Numbered from the stretch's first letter, positions 12,495-25,450 are shown. The stretch is 64,000 nucleotides of DNA from Helopsaltes ochotensis (GCA_013400155.1 VXBM01000284.1:310001-374000); one strand, 5' to 3'. Program-made: numbers and translations. The notes: generated from the sequence alone by a model not told the origin.

Positions 12495-14939
12495 CTGTAA
12501 TTCAAAAGATAAAAAAGCATTAGGATGTATATGAACACACATTTTTGTCATAAGTCATAAATGGTGCAAAGCTGATAAGCCTGCCAGATCAGATTTACTT
12601 AAAATTATCATTTTGAACATCAGAAGAACAAATCCTTGAAAATGATCCACCCAATCAACAGTTTCTTACATTCTGTGTTGAAAATTTTCCCATGTACACT
12701 GTTGAGTTAAGCAGCTAATGGGGTTATTATTTAGATGAATTGAGTTCTTATACTTATTCAGGCGAAGGAATGTGAAGGATAGTTTTTGTCTTCTCCTATA
12801 TAATTAAGGTGGCCATGTATTTTTTTTCTAAAGGGTTGGTTTAGCTGGAGAAGCAAAAAGACTAGAATAAGATTTAATTAATACAGCATTTCATGTCTGA
12901 CAACTCTCATTCATAAGTTATTTTAAATGTCCTCTAGAAATAAAATGAGCTTCAATTGTTCATCCTGAAAGAGCCTTTCTGTTAGCACAGTGAGCTTCAG
13001 TTTATACAAATCTTACAATATGCTCAAGCAAGGGCAAAATTAAAATTTCACCAACAAAGCAGAATAGATGGTAACAAATTAATAGGCCATAGAAGGCATA
13101 ATAAAACAGACTTCATTCTCCATAGACTTTTTCTTTTGCTTTTTCATAAAGAAGGTGCCTTTAAGTAAATGCTTTTAAAATAAATCTGAAAGACTTTTAA
13201 GATAATCCTACCCAGCTCCCTTCTGAAATTACCGGGAACTAGGGATCCCATTCTGTCAAGGAGGCACATCAATTTAAACAGTAATTCTTCCTTTAGAAAC
13301 ATTTATCTGACAGCAAAGATTGTCCCCAATAGCCACTTCACAGAAAATGTGACTTGTAAAGACTAACCCTATCTTCCTAGTTCAAGGCTACTTGGAACAG
13401 CTAACAGCATAATGCTTGGAGTAAAAGTACTGAGGTCAGTGTAAACATTGCCTAACTTAGCAGCTGCCAGCTGAATAGTTTTCAGAGTTCTAAGTTTTTA
13501 AAGGCTATTTTTCATCCATTTCAGAGCTGCCATACAAATCAAAACATTAATTCTGATCTTCTGAATATTTTTAGGAATGATTTTATAAAAAGCACAGATA
13601 TTGAACTTGGGTTTAATTTGCGAGAGAATAGAACTATGAGATGTATTTGCCAACATATATGTGTCTGCTACAGGTACTAACACCAAATGTCAATTTTTGC
13701 TTTTATTTTTTTTTAAGTTTAAAACCACTTGAAAAATGTAAATACACAACTCAAACAGCTGCGTTCAGACTGGAACAGTAAAAGGAATACATCAACAAGA
13801 TTTCTACATTTTCTACATTTTCAAATATATTATATTCCAATCATATTAATGCTTACAAGTCCTCAGAAGGCAATGCTTTCTTACTCTCTGGAACCATAAA
13901 CAATTATTCTCCCATTGATGAATGTCAAAACTATATATACTCCTGTGATCCATTAAAAATCAGTAGTCCCTCCCAGAAAGCATCTGCAACTTTATCTCCA
14001 CAGTACATTAAATTAATGGATCTATGTAAGATCAGTTCCTATTTTTTTTTTTGTTTTGTTTTTCCTTGTATTTTTTTCTCTATTTTCTCACCACAAAGCA
14101 CACATAGTTTTATAGAAATGGAGTATAAACAGTAACTTCACTTCTGAACAAGACCCAAAAAAAAAGAACTGAATCAAGCTTTTCATAAACCACAACAAGA
14201 TTCCGAAACCATGACATTTCTTTAGAAATATTTTTTAAATTACATTAACCTGATTTTTTTCATGATTTATTTTGAAAACCATGAGATCATAAATACTCTA
14301 ACCCACTCTTCTCCAGAGCTAATTTCCACTAACACAGTCACCCTCAGCAAAACAAAACTTCGGATCCTTGTGGAAGATGATTTGGCTCTGGGCTTTTAAG
14401 ACGATGGCCGAACTTTGGCTCCTAGTGGACTGGCTGACACAGCAGGAGGCATAATCTAGAGCAGGCAAGAGGAATGGCACACCCTGGAGAAGGGGGTTAT
14501 GCCATCTGTCTGCAGGTCATTATAGAGCCACTGGCATTGCCTGTGCCCAAAGCAGCATGTGCACGTGTGTGTTTGCAGGTTACTGCTTGTACACACATGA
14601 AAGCTGAAATGGCAGCATCAGCTCAAAGAGTTGATAGTTGTGGTTTACACCTGATGAGCCTCAGCCAGAGGTGAAAGAATCCAAAACTCTGTGACCTGGT
14701 AAGACAGGACACAGAGTCTGAAAAGCAGAAAAGTGAGGACTTCATCATGGCCCTGGAGGATGAACAAGGAAAGAATTTAGAAGCTGATGATCAGTCTGTT
14801 GCACAGTCAGACTGTGAAGGAATTCTGAAGGCCTGGTTGACAAATTAACATGAAAAGCAATATTACCATTTAAAATAAAAAGTGGCTGTTAATGTTCAAT
14901 GAAAAAATGTAAATTAAGAAACAACAAAAAGACACTTAC
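12495..14939 (-). other. CADPS2: CADPS2 intron between microexon 14940 and exon 12420, 2.4 kb
   Basis: Unique sequence with a T-rich run at about 14043-14085. No coding signal was recognised apart from the flanking exons. Confidence 0.82.
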
Positions 14940-14954
14940 CCATTGACTAGCAAA
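14940..14954 (-). CDS. CADPS2: CADPS2 candidate 15-nt microexon (FASQW)
   Basis: A 15-base segment TTTGCTAGTCAATGG is bounded by ...gacatgaaccag and gtaagtgtc, with a T-rich tract (ttatttttccttttggttttcc) upstream. In phase 0 between GGQE and QQYHSK it adds FASQW, giving GGQE-FASQW-QQYHSK. I recall a very similar FGSQW-type insertion in mammalian CADPS2, which supports a real, probably alternative, microexon. Such a short segment could still be chance: the evidence is the perfect splice sites, the phase and the remembered homology. Confidence 0.65.
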
Positions 14955-15975
14955 CTGGTTCATGTCACGGAAAACCAAAAGGAAAAATAAAGATGACAGG
15001 GTATAACAGGAAAATGATGAATGTCTCATTGAATTAGGAAAAAAAAAAGACAATTACATTGAATATGCTCACTTGAAATAATCAGTCAATGAAATGAAGA
15101 ACACAGTATAGAAATGCTAAAATCAACAGAAAAAAAAGGTCCAAACAGTGTAATTGTGAAGGTGCCTAAAGCAGACACACGCTTTTTGTTGCCAAATTTT
15201 GAAAAATGTTTTTACTTTCTCTCCAAAACCAAATGAAACAAATTACAAGCCAAATTACATGCTAATGCATTAGCACAGAAAGAATAGTTTTAATTTTTTG
15301 CTGGTGGTCTCACCTATCTACATAGCATACCCTTTTCATTTCACAGATTTATTCCTGCTGGGAGTGACAACACAGGCGTGATGGAAGTCAGTGAAGTTTA
15401 CATATCCATCAAAAGCACATCGGTGCTCCACTGTGGAGTATCTACAGTCCTACAGCAGACTACTGCCAAAACGGTCCCTGTCCTTGGAGACCAAATTAAA
15501 AAAACCCCATTCATTATCTCATTAGTTTTTTCCTCTATTTTCAGCATATTCCTCGGCATGAATGCTGGGTCTATAATCCATTTAAAACCAAACCTTACTA
15601 AATTAAAACCTGTCTGCAAAGGACAGTATTTTGGCTCTATTTTACAATTACAAAGGAGTCCTGAAGTGGGCTCTTTTTCTGTTGCAATCTGGGAGAAATT
15701 CCTGGAGGGGCTGTGAGTCAAGAAATCCTCTGAATGTTCAACAGACTCACAGGTCAAAGCAAACAAATTACAGAAGCACTCTGTGTGCTCTCTGGTGGAA
15801 GATGAGGGGTTGTGTCTCGCATGACGCTTATAGGGATCAGCTGATGCACACTTCTGTACCAACAGAGCTATGTGATGCATCTCAGTTAGTTTGAAATGAA
15901 TGTAAGGACAATCTGCAGTATGTGATGTTTCAGATCAACCAAATACAGGAATTAAACATGAAAAATTCCACTTAC
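14955..15975 (-). other. CADPS2: CADPS2 intron, 1.0 kb, with overlapping chance ORFs
   Basis: This intron contains open frames on both strands at about 15378-15880 (112 codons on plus, 160 codons on minus). Neither resembles a known protein, and the minus frame is not connected to exon 15976, which reaches a stop soon after its donor. I regard these as unassigned. Confidence 0.75.
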
Positions 15976-16123
15976 CTCTTGCCCCCCATCCAGTATGCAG
16001 AGTTTAGCTGTCTGTTTCTTGGCATCAACTAAGACGTTAAACATTGTACACAGATAAGAAGGTATACGCAAATCTGTTGATTTGTTTGTCTTCTGCAGCT
16101 TCAGTTCAAATGCAATTCTTGTT
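15976..16123 (-). CDS. CADPS2: CADPS2 exon, TRIAFELKLQKTNKSTDLRI segment
   Basis: A 148-nt exon. A completes Arg, then 49 residues: TRIAFELKLQKTNKSTDLRI, PSYLCTMFNVLVDAKKQTAK and LCILDGGQE, ending on a complete codon. The acceptor is ttaataaacag and the donor a strong gtaagtgg. CTMFNVxVDAK is a CAPS signature, and LDGGQE is the CADPS2 form (CADPS: MEMGQE). It can splice to the 15-nt microexon at 14940 or directly to exon 12420, both in phase 0. Confidence 0.97.
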
Positions 16124-18251
16124 CTGTTTATTAAACACAATTTGGAACATGAGTATCTCTGATAATTCTGAACAATCACAGTAAGCATGTATAAATCTTA
16201 CTGAATATGTTGGCTTAACAATATACATATGCACGAGAACATTTTAGAATTAAGATTCTGTAAATTCAGAATATCAACCTTTCAATAAGTAATTGCACTG
16301 ATGTAATCTCAAGGTTCTGCACTTCAGTGAATTCAGCTGAACAATAAAAGTATTATCTTCTTTCTAGATAACAATGTATTTCCTTGTGTTTAATCTAAGC
16401 AATTAAAATACCCCTTATTTTCCAGATTTTCTTTGCCAAAATGCAGTTTTTGGTATAAGATGCTTGCTTCTAAAAAATATAATGAAAATTTTCTCTCACT
16501 TTAATAGAAGGAGAATTTTAACAAAGAAAATGAGCTTAATATTAAGAAAACATTAATATTTATATGGAAATTAAGACATATCAGGCCATACATAATTCAA
16601 ACCCCCTATTTTTTTCTCATATCAGTGTAAATATGGAGCAATGTCACTGAAATAAACTATAATTCAACATACTTAAAGATAAAATGTTTTATTCCATCCT
16701 TGTTTTAAATGTGGGTACCAGAAATTCACACAGTATTTTTAGAAGATGGGAACAGAAAAATCCTATTTCCATTTTAAAAATACTTAAGATCATATTAATA
16801 TATCACAAGGAGAGTTATAATAGAAGAATTCCATAATTTTTTTCTGAGTTGCTACTCTAATCTTTATTGCCTGACATACAGATTTTTGACCACACAAAAA
16901 CATAATCCATGTATTAAGACTGGTATGTTATGTATTAAGTCTAAAATATTAGTATATTTTATAGTCCTGCTGATAAGACAGTAAAGTTCTTCTTTTCTTT
17001 CTCCAGCTCAAAATCAATATAATCCATGTATTAGTAGCACTGAATCTCTTGGCTACTCTTTCAATGTCTTTTTAGACTAAGATTATACTAATAGTCTTCC
17101 ATTCCTTTAAGATGTCACCATTTTTCTAAGATTTCTTAGATAACTATAATTGACGGAGCTTTTTTTCCAAATACTTTAGAACAGATGGATTGCTTTTAGT
17201 GTTTCCTACCTTTCTTTCTTAGAGCTTGAACTTTTATTCCATTCCCTGTATCATTTCCCTTTCATAATCAAATAGAAAAGTTCTTTTAAATGTTTCTGGT
17301 TTTTAAATCATGATTTCATCACTCTAGCTCTAGCAACAGGCTCTTAGCCTTAGCCTGAGGTTCTACATTTTCCTAGTGTGTTTAGAGAAAATCATGCAAT
17401 ACTATGCCATCTGTAAAGATTCTCTGCTTGTTTAGCCTTTCTTATCAATATTGTACATTTTATGATTAATACAAATTATCTAAAAAAATTATTTTCCCCA
17501 TTCTACTATTTAAAAAAAAAATCTGCATTTTTATATCTCCAGATAAAGCTTTCTGAAGCACCTAAATTGTACTTCTCTGTAAATTTTCGAGACAAACAGA
17601 TATTTCTTCTAAACTCAGTGATATTTACTTAAAGCTATGGTGGAAGTCTTCCCACATCATCTATAATTAGTTTAAAAGAATATACCAATAATGGTAAGAT
17701 AAGCTCAAGGAAAAACAGCACTACATTTTCTGTAATTTTCAGATGTTTAGCACTATAAAACCTAGTTTCAGTTGGATTACCATCATCCAGCCTTCTATTG
17801 TTGAATAAATGCAGAAATTATACACGCAGTAGTTTGTAATATATTTCTTAGAGAAATTACTCTAAAATTGACAAATTAAATAATATTATTAACTGACCGT
17901 GAAGAATAACGTAATAAAGGGGGAGGGAAATGTGCAAAAAGAGAAAGATTTCTTCCAGCAGAATTCTGAGTTCTGTTAATATTTGCCACAAATATGGAAT
18001 AGAAAAAAACCCACTTGATTTATTCACTACCAAGGGTCTATTCACAACAGAAAAAGAAATTTTCATTGGTATTTCCTAGATGTTGCCAAATTGCCAGATG
18101 CTGGAAATAGACACAAGTCACGATCTCCTTAGAATTGCCCTGATTCCTGTGATAGGATTCTGGTATAGATACACCTCTGCAAGCCAGCATCACCCCTCTT
18201 GTGTTAATTTTCAAATCTCTCCCAATTTTTAAGTGATCACTTACACTGTAC
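16124..18251 (-). other. CADPS2: CADPS2 intron, 2.1 kb
   Basis: Strongly AT-rich unique sequence without a recognisable repeat, RNA gene or coding signal. Confidence 0.85.
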
Positions 18252-18407
18252 CTTTTAACGCAGGCCTCTATCATGTCAGTGGCCATGAGTTTAAGTCTCT
18301 GCTCTAAATGGTGGGCAAATTCGGGTTCTGGCCAGTGAAGATCAAAAACAAACATCTGCAGAGCATCCAGTTTCCAGAAAAGATCTTCTGATGTAGCTGA
18401 TCCATTG
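18252..18407 (-). CDS. CADPS2: CADPS2 exon, NGSATSEDLFWKLDALQMFV segment (MHD1)
   Basis: A 156-nt exon. C completes Thr, then 51 residues run from NGSATSEDLFWKLDALQMFV, FDLHWPEPEFAHHLEQRLKL to MATDMIEACVK, leaving AG of an Arg codon. The acceptor is tttcttatag and the donor gtacag. QMFVFDLHWPE and HHLEQRLKLMA identify CADPS2 (CADPS: QTFIRDLHWPE). The open frame continues well into both flanking introns by chance, so only the part between the splice sites should be treated as coding. Confidence 0.97.
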
Positions 18408-18804
18408 CTATAAGAAACAAACCAAAACAAAGCCCCCAAGAAACAGAAGATAAATATATGGATGTCTATCCCAGTTGCCACAAAATTAAGGTAAAAAAAT
18501 TTCCTTATCACACCACCTTCCTCCTTCATTTCCCTGTATCTTTTAACATAGTTGCTCTTATTTAAAAAATGTGAAAATGGTAGTGGGAAACTTAAGATAC
18601 ATCCCCGTAGGGTGAAAAAAAGTGAATCATTTCTCATTTGTTAGCTGAGAAATACGGCAGGATAGGGAGGTAGATGGGACGCTGGGGAGCATGGAAAATG
18701 AAGTAGCTGAAGTTTCAGATCAAGATAGGAAAAATATAGGGTACAGGAATATTTTCAATATAGTGAAGACTTTGTGCATATATTTTCTTGCCTTCCTAAC
18801 TCTG

Positions 18805-18828
18805 GTAGATAAATCTGTAGATAAATCT
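18805..18828 (+). repeat. 12-bp perfect tandem duplication
   Basis: GTAGATAAATCT is repeated twice head to tail. Confidence 0.85.
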
Positions 18829-18944
18829 ACCAAAGAAATGAGGATGCTAGTAGTAATATTGTAAAAGAGATAGCCAGACAAATAGTCCCTTGATAAAATG
18901 CTCATGAATTCTAACTGAGGAAATAGCATCAGATCCGGGTGGGG

Positions 18945-18960
18945 AAAAAAAAAAAAAAAA
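18945..18960 (+). repeat. Poly-A homopolymer, 16 bases
   Basis: An uninterrupted A run after GGGTGGGG. It is likely length-variable between individuals. No adjacent body of a retroposed element was recognised. Confidence 0.85.
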
Positions 18961-19479
18961 GAGAGACAAACTAAAGAAATTGGTGTACAAACAAAACCAG
19001 CATATTAATATGGCTCTATACCATCTCAGACTGTCCATAATGTTTTAAAGTTCTTCCACCCTGATTTGACTGCTAAATTTAAATACAATTGCTTGTGATA
19101 AAATGCAACAACTTTAAGGTAAACTAAGCAGTAAGTTCATTTACACTTTCACTGTCAATACAGATTAATTACATTTTCATGATGTATTGTACTGCAATGC
19201 CTGAGTTACCATTTATGATTAGTGTATACTATGCAACGTTGAATTCCAGGATGTGAGCGGCACAAGCAACCAAAACTCAGCCTGACAGTTCCAATTCAGA
19301 TCCGAGCAGGTGAAACACATCATCACTACTATAATTTTGTTTCTTCTGCCTTATGACTAAAGAACAGAATTATCAAAGTGTTAAGTGACCCCAGCTCTCA
19401 TGGCAGGAATCAGTGAGCACTGATCGTGCTCAGGACAGAGCAGGGTCAGATTCAGAATGGAACGAAACAACCAGAAAGG

Positions 19480-19790
19480 ACCTCTAATACCTGACCACCT
19501 AATGCACCCCTCAGACAGCAGCACCACCACTGGGTCACACCGGATGAGCCGAGGCAGTGGGCAGCGAGGTGAATTAAAGCACAGCTCGTGTTCTGGGCTT
19601 TGAAGCGGCAGCAGGAATGCAGCAGGAGCACTGCTTCAGTCTCCCACCTGCATCCACCACCTTGCAGACACACCTACGTGGCCCCGGCTCCGGGCCAGGC
19701 AGGCAGCGACAAGCTGGGAGCAGGGGAACAAGCTCTGCCTAAGGGAGAGGCTGCCTCTGAGCCACCAGCTCTGCCTATGGGTCAAACGGT
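19480..19790. promoter_or_regulatory. GC- and CpG-richer intronic patch, possible regulatory element
   Basis: The patch has many CG dinucleotides (for example around cccggctccgggcc, gcggcagcagg and tacgtggcc) within an otherwise AT-rich, CpG-poor intron. It could be an intragenic CpG island, an enhancer or an old GC-rich insertion. No TATA box or initiator linked to an open frame was seen, so a promoter role is only a guess. Confidence 0.3.
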
Positions 19791-20931
19791 GCAGGTATCG
19801 ATGTCTTCATGGTGCATAGCAGGATATCCCACAGTTCCAACACACTTTTTAGTTTAGGCTTTTTCGATACTATGCATATTTTTCCCACTTACGTTACACA
19901 GTAACTGTTAATTTAGTATTGTATTGTGGTCCTGGAAGAAAACAGCAGAAACAGGAAAAAAGGGCCATGGGACTGCTAAGGTTACAACTTGCACAGGGGT
20001 TCTACCTGTTGAGGGACCAAGTTTATACTCAGTTTAATTAAGGATCAGAAAGAAAAAAACCCCAAAGCTTTTGGAAAGTCTATAATCCTGTCAGACTGTT
20101 TTTGAAGTTATGACAAGCAAATATTGAAGATACCATTGCATCTGCCATGTACGCTGGTAGTGAGTGAAGCTGCAGATGCTTTGTTTAGACCTTATCTGAT
20201 TCAAAAGTGACTAAATCACGTTTTGAGATGATTGGGGTAAAAGAATAAGACAAATCATACGGAAACAAAAATGGGACAATCTCATTTTTTATATAACTGT
20301 TGATAAAAACACATATTTTCTAGAAAACAAACCAAATTTTCTCAATAAACATGACTAATAATTTCCATCATCAGAACATAAAATTTAACCATTTTTTATT
20401 CTCCCTTAGTTGTTTCTTTTTTGCCTGATGGAATTCCAAAGGAAACTCTTTAGGACTTAGGAGGACTAATGTATTCATAATACCATGTATTCTTATGCAC
20501 ATTTACTACTTTGCTTATTAGTGCATTGTAGTAGCCACTTTACTTTGTTTAATTAGACTTCCAAATAAAGTTTCACAATTATAATAAATGTAATAACAGG
20601 CACAGGTGCATGGAAGAATGAATTCTGTGAGAAATGCTAATTCATTTGTTCTCTTTTCACATAATTTTGAGTTTTCATCCTTCAATTTTTTATTCAAGAT
20701 TGTCCAATGACATTTGAATTTGACGAACATATTATATTAATAAGATGAGAAAAGAAAATAAAGTGCCGCAACAGAAATTGTTTGTTCCTGGTTCACACAT
20801 CCAAACACAAATGTCTAATTTGTTTGCTAAATGCTGCAAAAGAAGAGCTAAACTCAGATTTTGCATCTTCCTGGCACAGGAGAAACTCCTGCATTCAAAT
20901 TGACTGAATCTGTATCTATAATTTGAGAACC

Positions 20932-20975
20932 TTTTTTTTTTTTTTTGGGTTTTTTTGGTTCTTTTTTTGTTTTTG
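20932..20975 (+). repeat. T-rich low-complexity tract
   Basis: A run of 15 T followed by further T blocks separated by GGG, GG and C. Confidence 0.85.
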
Positions 20976-21824
20976 TGAAGGGACAGGACACATTCTTGGG
21001 TATTGAAAAGTTTTTATTTGAATGTGCATGGTAAAGCTGCTTCAGTCTAAAGAAGGGAATAATATTGCTCTACCAGGAAACTGAACTGACATTCTTTCTT
21101 TTAAAACTATAACAGTTATCCATAGTTTTAAAATTAATCACAAACTCTCCTGCTTTCAGGCACAACCTTTCAGGCAGTGTTTAGTTGTTCATTCTTATTA
21201 ATCAGGTCACGGCAGTAAGAAAAGGTTACCAGGGATTAAAAGAGGCAAATATTATGTGCATCCTGTTATATTCCCATTTTTTCTAATGGGAATTTAACTT
21301 TGCATTTGGTCAAATTCTGACTGGGAGAGTGGACCAGGTATCTCAAGAGGTCCCTTTTAAATTATTTTACAGCTTTAGCCCTTGCATCATACTGAACATA
21401 GCAAAAACCCCCCATCCAAGACATAATGTTTCTCCAAGAATCTGCAGCATATCAAATAGGAGTTGCATGCAGCCTCCTAGGCATGCAGCCTTAATTCACT
21501 TATTCACTGACAGCTGAAAGAGGCAGCTTCCCACTGGGTTTGCCAGGTACCTAAGCAGTAGCAATTAGTCAAACCATCCACTAATAAAGTACACTGGTTG
21601 CAAGATACTCCCACACATGACTCCAGAGTAGATGCAGAATGAATAATTTCTTGCCTACATACGAAACTCCATAGGGTGGCTTGGAATATGAAAATATAAG
21701 TATTAAATATCTAAGACTATTATCAATCAACCAGATTGATAAGAGAAAAGATTCAAAAACAGCTGGTTTCAATTTTTCCATAATCTACCAAGGACAGGGA
21801 TGGTTATTTTACAAATTACTCCAA

Positions 21825-21838
21825 TTTTTTTTTTTTTT
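21825..21838 (+). repeat. Poly-T homopolymer, 14 bases
   Basis: An uninterrupted T run inside the intron. Confidence 0.85.
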
Positions 21839-24800
21839 ACAATTCCTACTGAGATACTACCCAGTAGCGTTTTGTGAGGACCACTTACAAAACATGGCAC
21901 AAGCACTACATCCCTTGTGAGCCCCCAGCTTGTGAACTCCAGTTTGTTATTCTTTATGCTGCCTCAAAATATATGTTCAGGGCTGAGAAAGTCAATTGAG
22001 AATTTCTTCAACAGAGCAGGACTTTCAATAATTTCAGTGCCAGTTGCACTCAGCCCCATCCCTCTACTTTTCACCAGCAGATGAGGCAGAAGGATGGAGC
22101 AGAACTTTTGCAAGCATCAACTAGCATCAAGTCCCTCAAAGACACTGGGGACAGAGCTACCCCATGACTTCTCTTCAAGAAGTTCAAGAGTGAGGAAACC
22201 TAAGGATCAAGCAACCAAAACAAATTTCTTGAGTCTTCTTTTCTACTGCACATTAATATTTTTGGAAGGAAAGAAATTTGCCCCACAATATAAACTTGTC
22301 TTCCAGAATGCTCAACAGGACCTAGATATTCAAAACTCCTTATTCCATAGAAAGCAGATCAGTCAGATTTCACTAAGCCATAAGTCCTATGGCTGTACTT
22401 TTAAATACCTATCCTTAGAAATGCCTCCTATCACTTTACTGGAGGTAAGCTCTATGAAAGAAAAGTATATGGCACTGCAGATACAACCCCTCAGAACAGA
22501 GATGAAAGATGGCCTCCTGACTCATTCAGCACTCACAAACACACAGAGAGGTCCAGCACAGGAGCTCAGACATATTCAGACCAACTCCCTCTGTATCACT
22601 AGTGGAGCACTGTGACTGCTCCAGCCTTGTCTCTCCCATCACTCATTATAGCTGACCCACAGCAGGAAGAATATAGATGTCACATTTCCTTTGATGTTGC
22701 TTCTTCTGGGTGGAAGACAAGACAGGACAATTCTCCTATAAGCATATATCTGATTCCAGGTTTCCCCAGCCTTCAATTGTCCTGAAGTTGATGTTTTAGA
22801 CTGGCACTAGATAGCAACAGAACAACCTCAGAGGTTTATCTACAATATTTCTGGTTAGTGACACTATGTTATGTCTGCACTGGAAAGAATAATCTATAAA
22901 TTAAACCACAAACAATTAAAATCACACACAAATTTAACTTAAAACCCAGGTCCAGAAGAGGTAAAAAAATTATATTTAAATATGAAGAGCAATTAAAAAT
23001 AGTTTATTTGAATTAATGAATAAGTAAGGAAAAACTCATTGTGGCTGATTGAAAGCTTTTACAGAAAATTCAATTTTTTTCCTCTTTAATAATATCTTCA
23101 GACAAATGGAAGAGTAATTCTTAGTGCTCTGCATGTCTAGCCAGTGTGTCCTCTGAGTTACATTCTCCAGAGACCAATCAGGAATAACAGACTACTATAC
23201 TCATAACAATTTCCCCTTCTCATATCTCACTTTCCAATGCCCAAAAAGAAGTGGAAAAAAGGTAATTATCTTTTTAAATGCAGTTGTAAGTAGTATATAT
23301 TTATTGCTCCAAAACAAATGATCAAAGACAAAAAAAGAAATAATTAATGAAAAAATATAAACAATCTTTGCTAGTAATGCTCAAGAGACTTATAGCAACT
23401 TTAAAGTGAAAATGGGGAAAATCTATTTTCATCAATAAAGCACACAGAAGGATGCCCAACTGTGAACATATTTTCACTTCTTTCTCTGCAGCAAAACTAT
23501 TAGGAAGGCACATAACAGCTCTATTGAATATGAATATACTTAAACATGAGAGCATGGACACAAACATTAGTAAAATTTGGAGAATAACAAATCTCTTTCT
23601 ATTACAGATAAAAGAGACACAGGACTTCAGCAAACGTTTAACATAGTTGGCTCACAGACTACTCATCCTCATTCTTTTTGACTCTGGATTCTTCATTGTG
23701 TAATTCAAATTGATAATGATTAATTGGTCAAAATCATCACTTTCAAAGAGAAAGCAGAAAGTCCAGCAGAACTCTGTGATATACGTAGTCATCTTCTTGC
23801 CAAATCATCAGTTTTGTGGCCAGGAGGAGGGAGCACAGTGAACTGGGAAAGAAAGACTTGGGGGAGGCAGTGGAGAGAAGGAGTCTACTTGTGCTCCTGA
23901 ATTAGATGACTCTGCTGACTATATGTATAATTCAGTATACCCCTCTAGTCCATCTATGCTGCGGTGTTCATCACATTGAAAACTGTCAGGAAGCTCCGGA
24001 TTTTGCTTAGCAGGTATTGGAGCAAAGGTATTGGGTTGTTACTTGTTGAAGAATCTAATTAGTGAGTGTGTTCTCCCTGAAAAACATGGGATGTGACAAG
24101 AGGGAGAAAATAAAACCTTCCCCCTTTCTTCTACATAATAGTGAAAGTGACAGACTTTCTCTGTCAGAAACTGAGCCACCCTTACCAGGAGGAAAAAAGA
24201 AACTTCTTAGCATGAGAGGAGGAACAAGCGGCTAGCAGTGCTATTGCTTTTTTATTTTTTACCCAAATACATGATCATTCTGCAAATTTATTTGGCTCTT
24301 CAGTAGAGTGCAGATAGGCTGCTTCTTAAAATACTGCCTGAATACCAGAGTATTACAAAGGTAACTTAATGCTGCCTGCAATTGAGACTGTCAATTCATA
24401 CACATTTTATAAATACAACCTCAAAGCTCTATGTTTTGGGGAAGGAACATGAAGAGGTGCCTCCATCAGAGCCAGCACCATGGGAGATTTCTGCTTGAAT
24501 GCTATGTGGGCTGGCTGAAAGGGTATGATGGCCTTACAAAGGTCACAGCTGCAGTAAGAGGCACTGCTCCTCTTGAAAAGCAGCAGAATGACAGCTACTT
24601 CTGGCAAGTGCTTACAGCATGTCAACCTCACTGCTCACCAAATGCTATGAAAACCTCACTGTCTGGTTCAGCATTTTATGCAGACTGCATCATGTATACC
24701 GTGAAACTAAATACAAGAACATGTGCAAGGAGGATGAGCCCATGGTTGAATTTTACTATGCTTGCAAGTGTTTTGACAACAGTCTAGGGATATAGTGCTG

Positions 24801-25139
24801 CACCAAACCCCTCATTTAGAAAAGATCTACCACTATAATCCTCCAACCAGAATCTATTAATTATAAATTCAGTATTCAAAATACATGAAATTTCATCCAG
24901 ACAATTTATTTTCACTGGATGGGGCTGCTAGAAAGCAGACTACAAGAGCACATCCAAGATTAGCAACTCTTAACTCTGAAAGCTATTCTTTTTTAAAAAA
25001 GTGACCTTTGAAAACCTGGGGATAACAGAAAGGAATTTGAGTTCCAGAAGGCCAATTAGTTTGTATTCAAAGCTGAAATGACTTGCATAAGCACATCAGG
25101 AGAAACCTAGCATTACTATAGTAAATACAAAAGGTATCA

Positions 25140-25450
25140 AAGCCAATGATTAAGAGGAATTCTGTCACTTTTTAGGGGAATTAACAGCAGAACAACAATC
25201 ATAATACTCCCTTTGTACAAGGAGTCACATGAAAAAGACAAGAGATAATGGGTTTGAGTTACTTCTGAGGAGTTTCTGATTAGAAAGTAGAGGAAATTTT
25301 TCACAATGAAGACAATCAGCCATTGGAATAATCTCCCCCAGATGAAATGGTGGATTCCCCAACATTGTGCGTTTTTGAAATTCATCTGGACAGGGAGCTA
25401 GGCCATCCTAGACCATGCTTTTGCCAAGAAAAGTTGGAAGAGATGATCCT
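25140..25450 (+). mobile_element. CR1-like LINE, 3' end fragment
   Basis: The order and wording match the conserved 3' part of avian and reptilian CR1. In turn it shows acaagagataatggg, a fragment resembling the ORF2 end (gaggaaatttttcacaatgaag), ccattggaataatctcccc, gaaatggtggattccccaac, ttgaaattcatctggaca and ggaagagatgatcctttta. CR1 inserts 5'-truncated, and here only the last roughly 300 bp remain, with many substitutions. It is a dead copy. Confidence 0.8.

Noticed and set aside
18038..18637. A single 199-codon gene on the minus strand.
   Set aside because: It is the exon 18252-18407 plus stop-free intron on both sides. The splice sites and family alignment define a much shorter coding part.
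18941..18965. Poly-A tail of a processed pseudogene.
   Set aside because: No cDNA-like or coding sequence lies directly upstream, and no target-site duplication was recognised.
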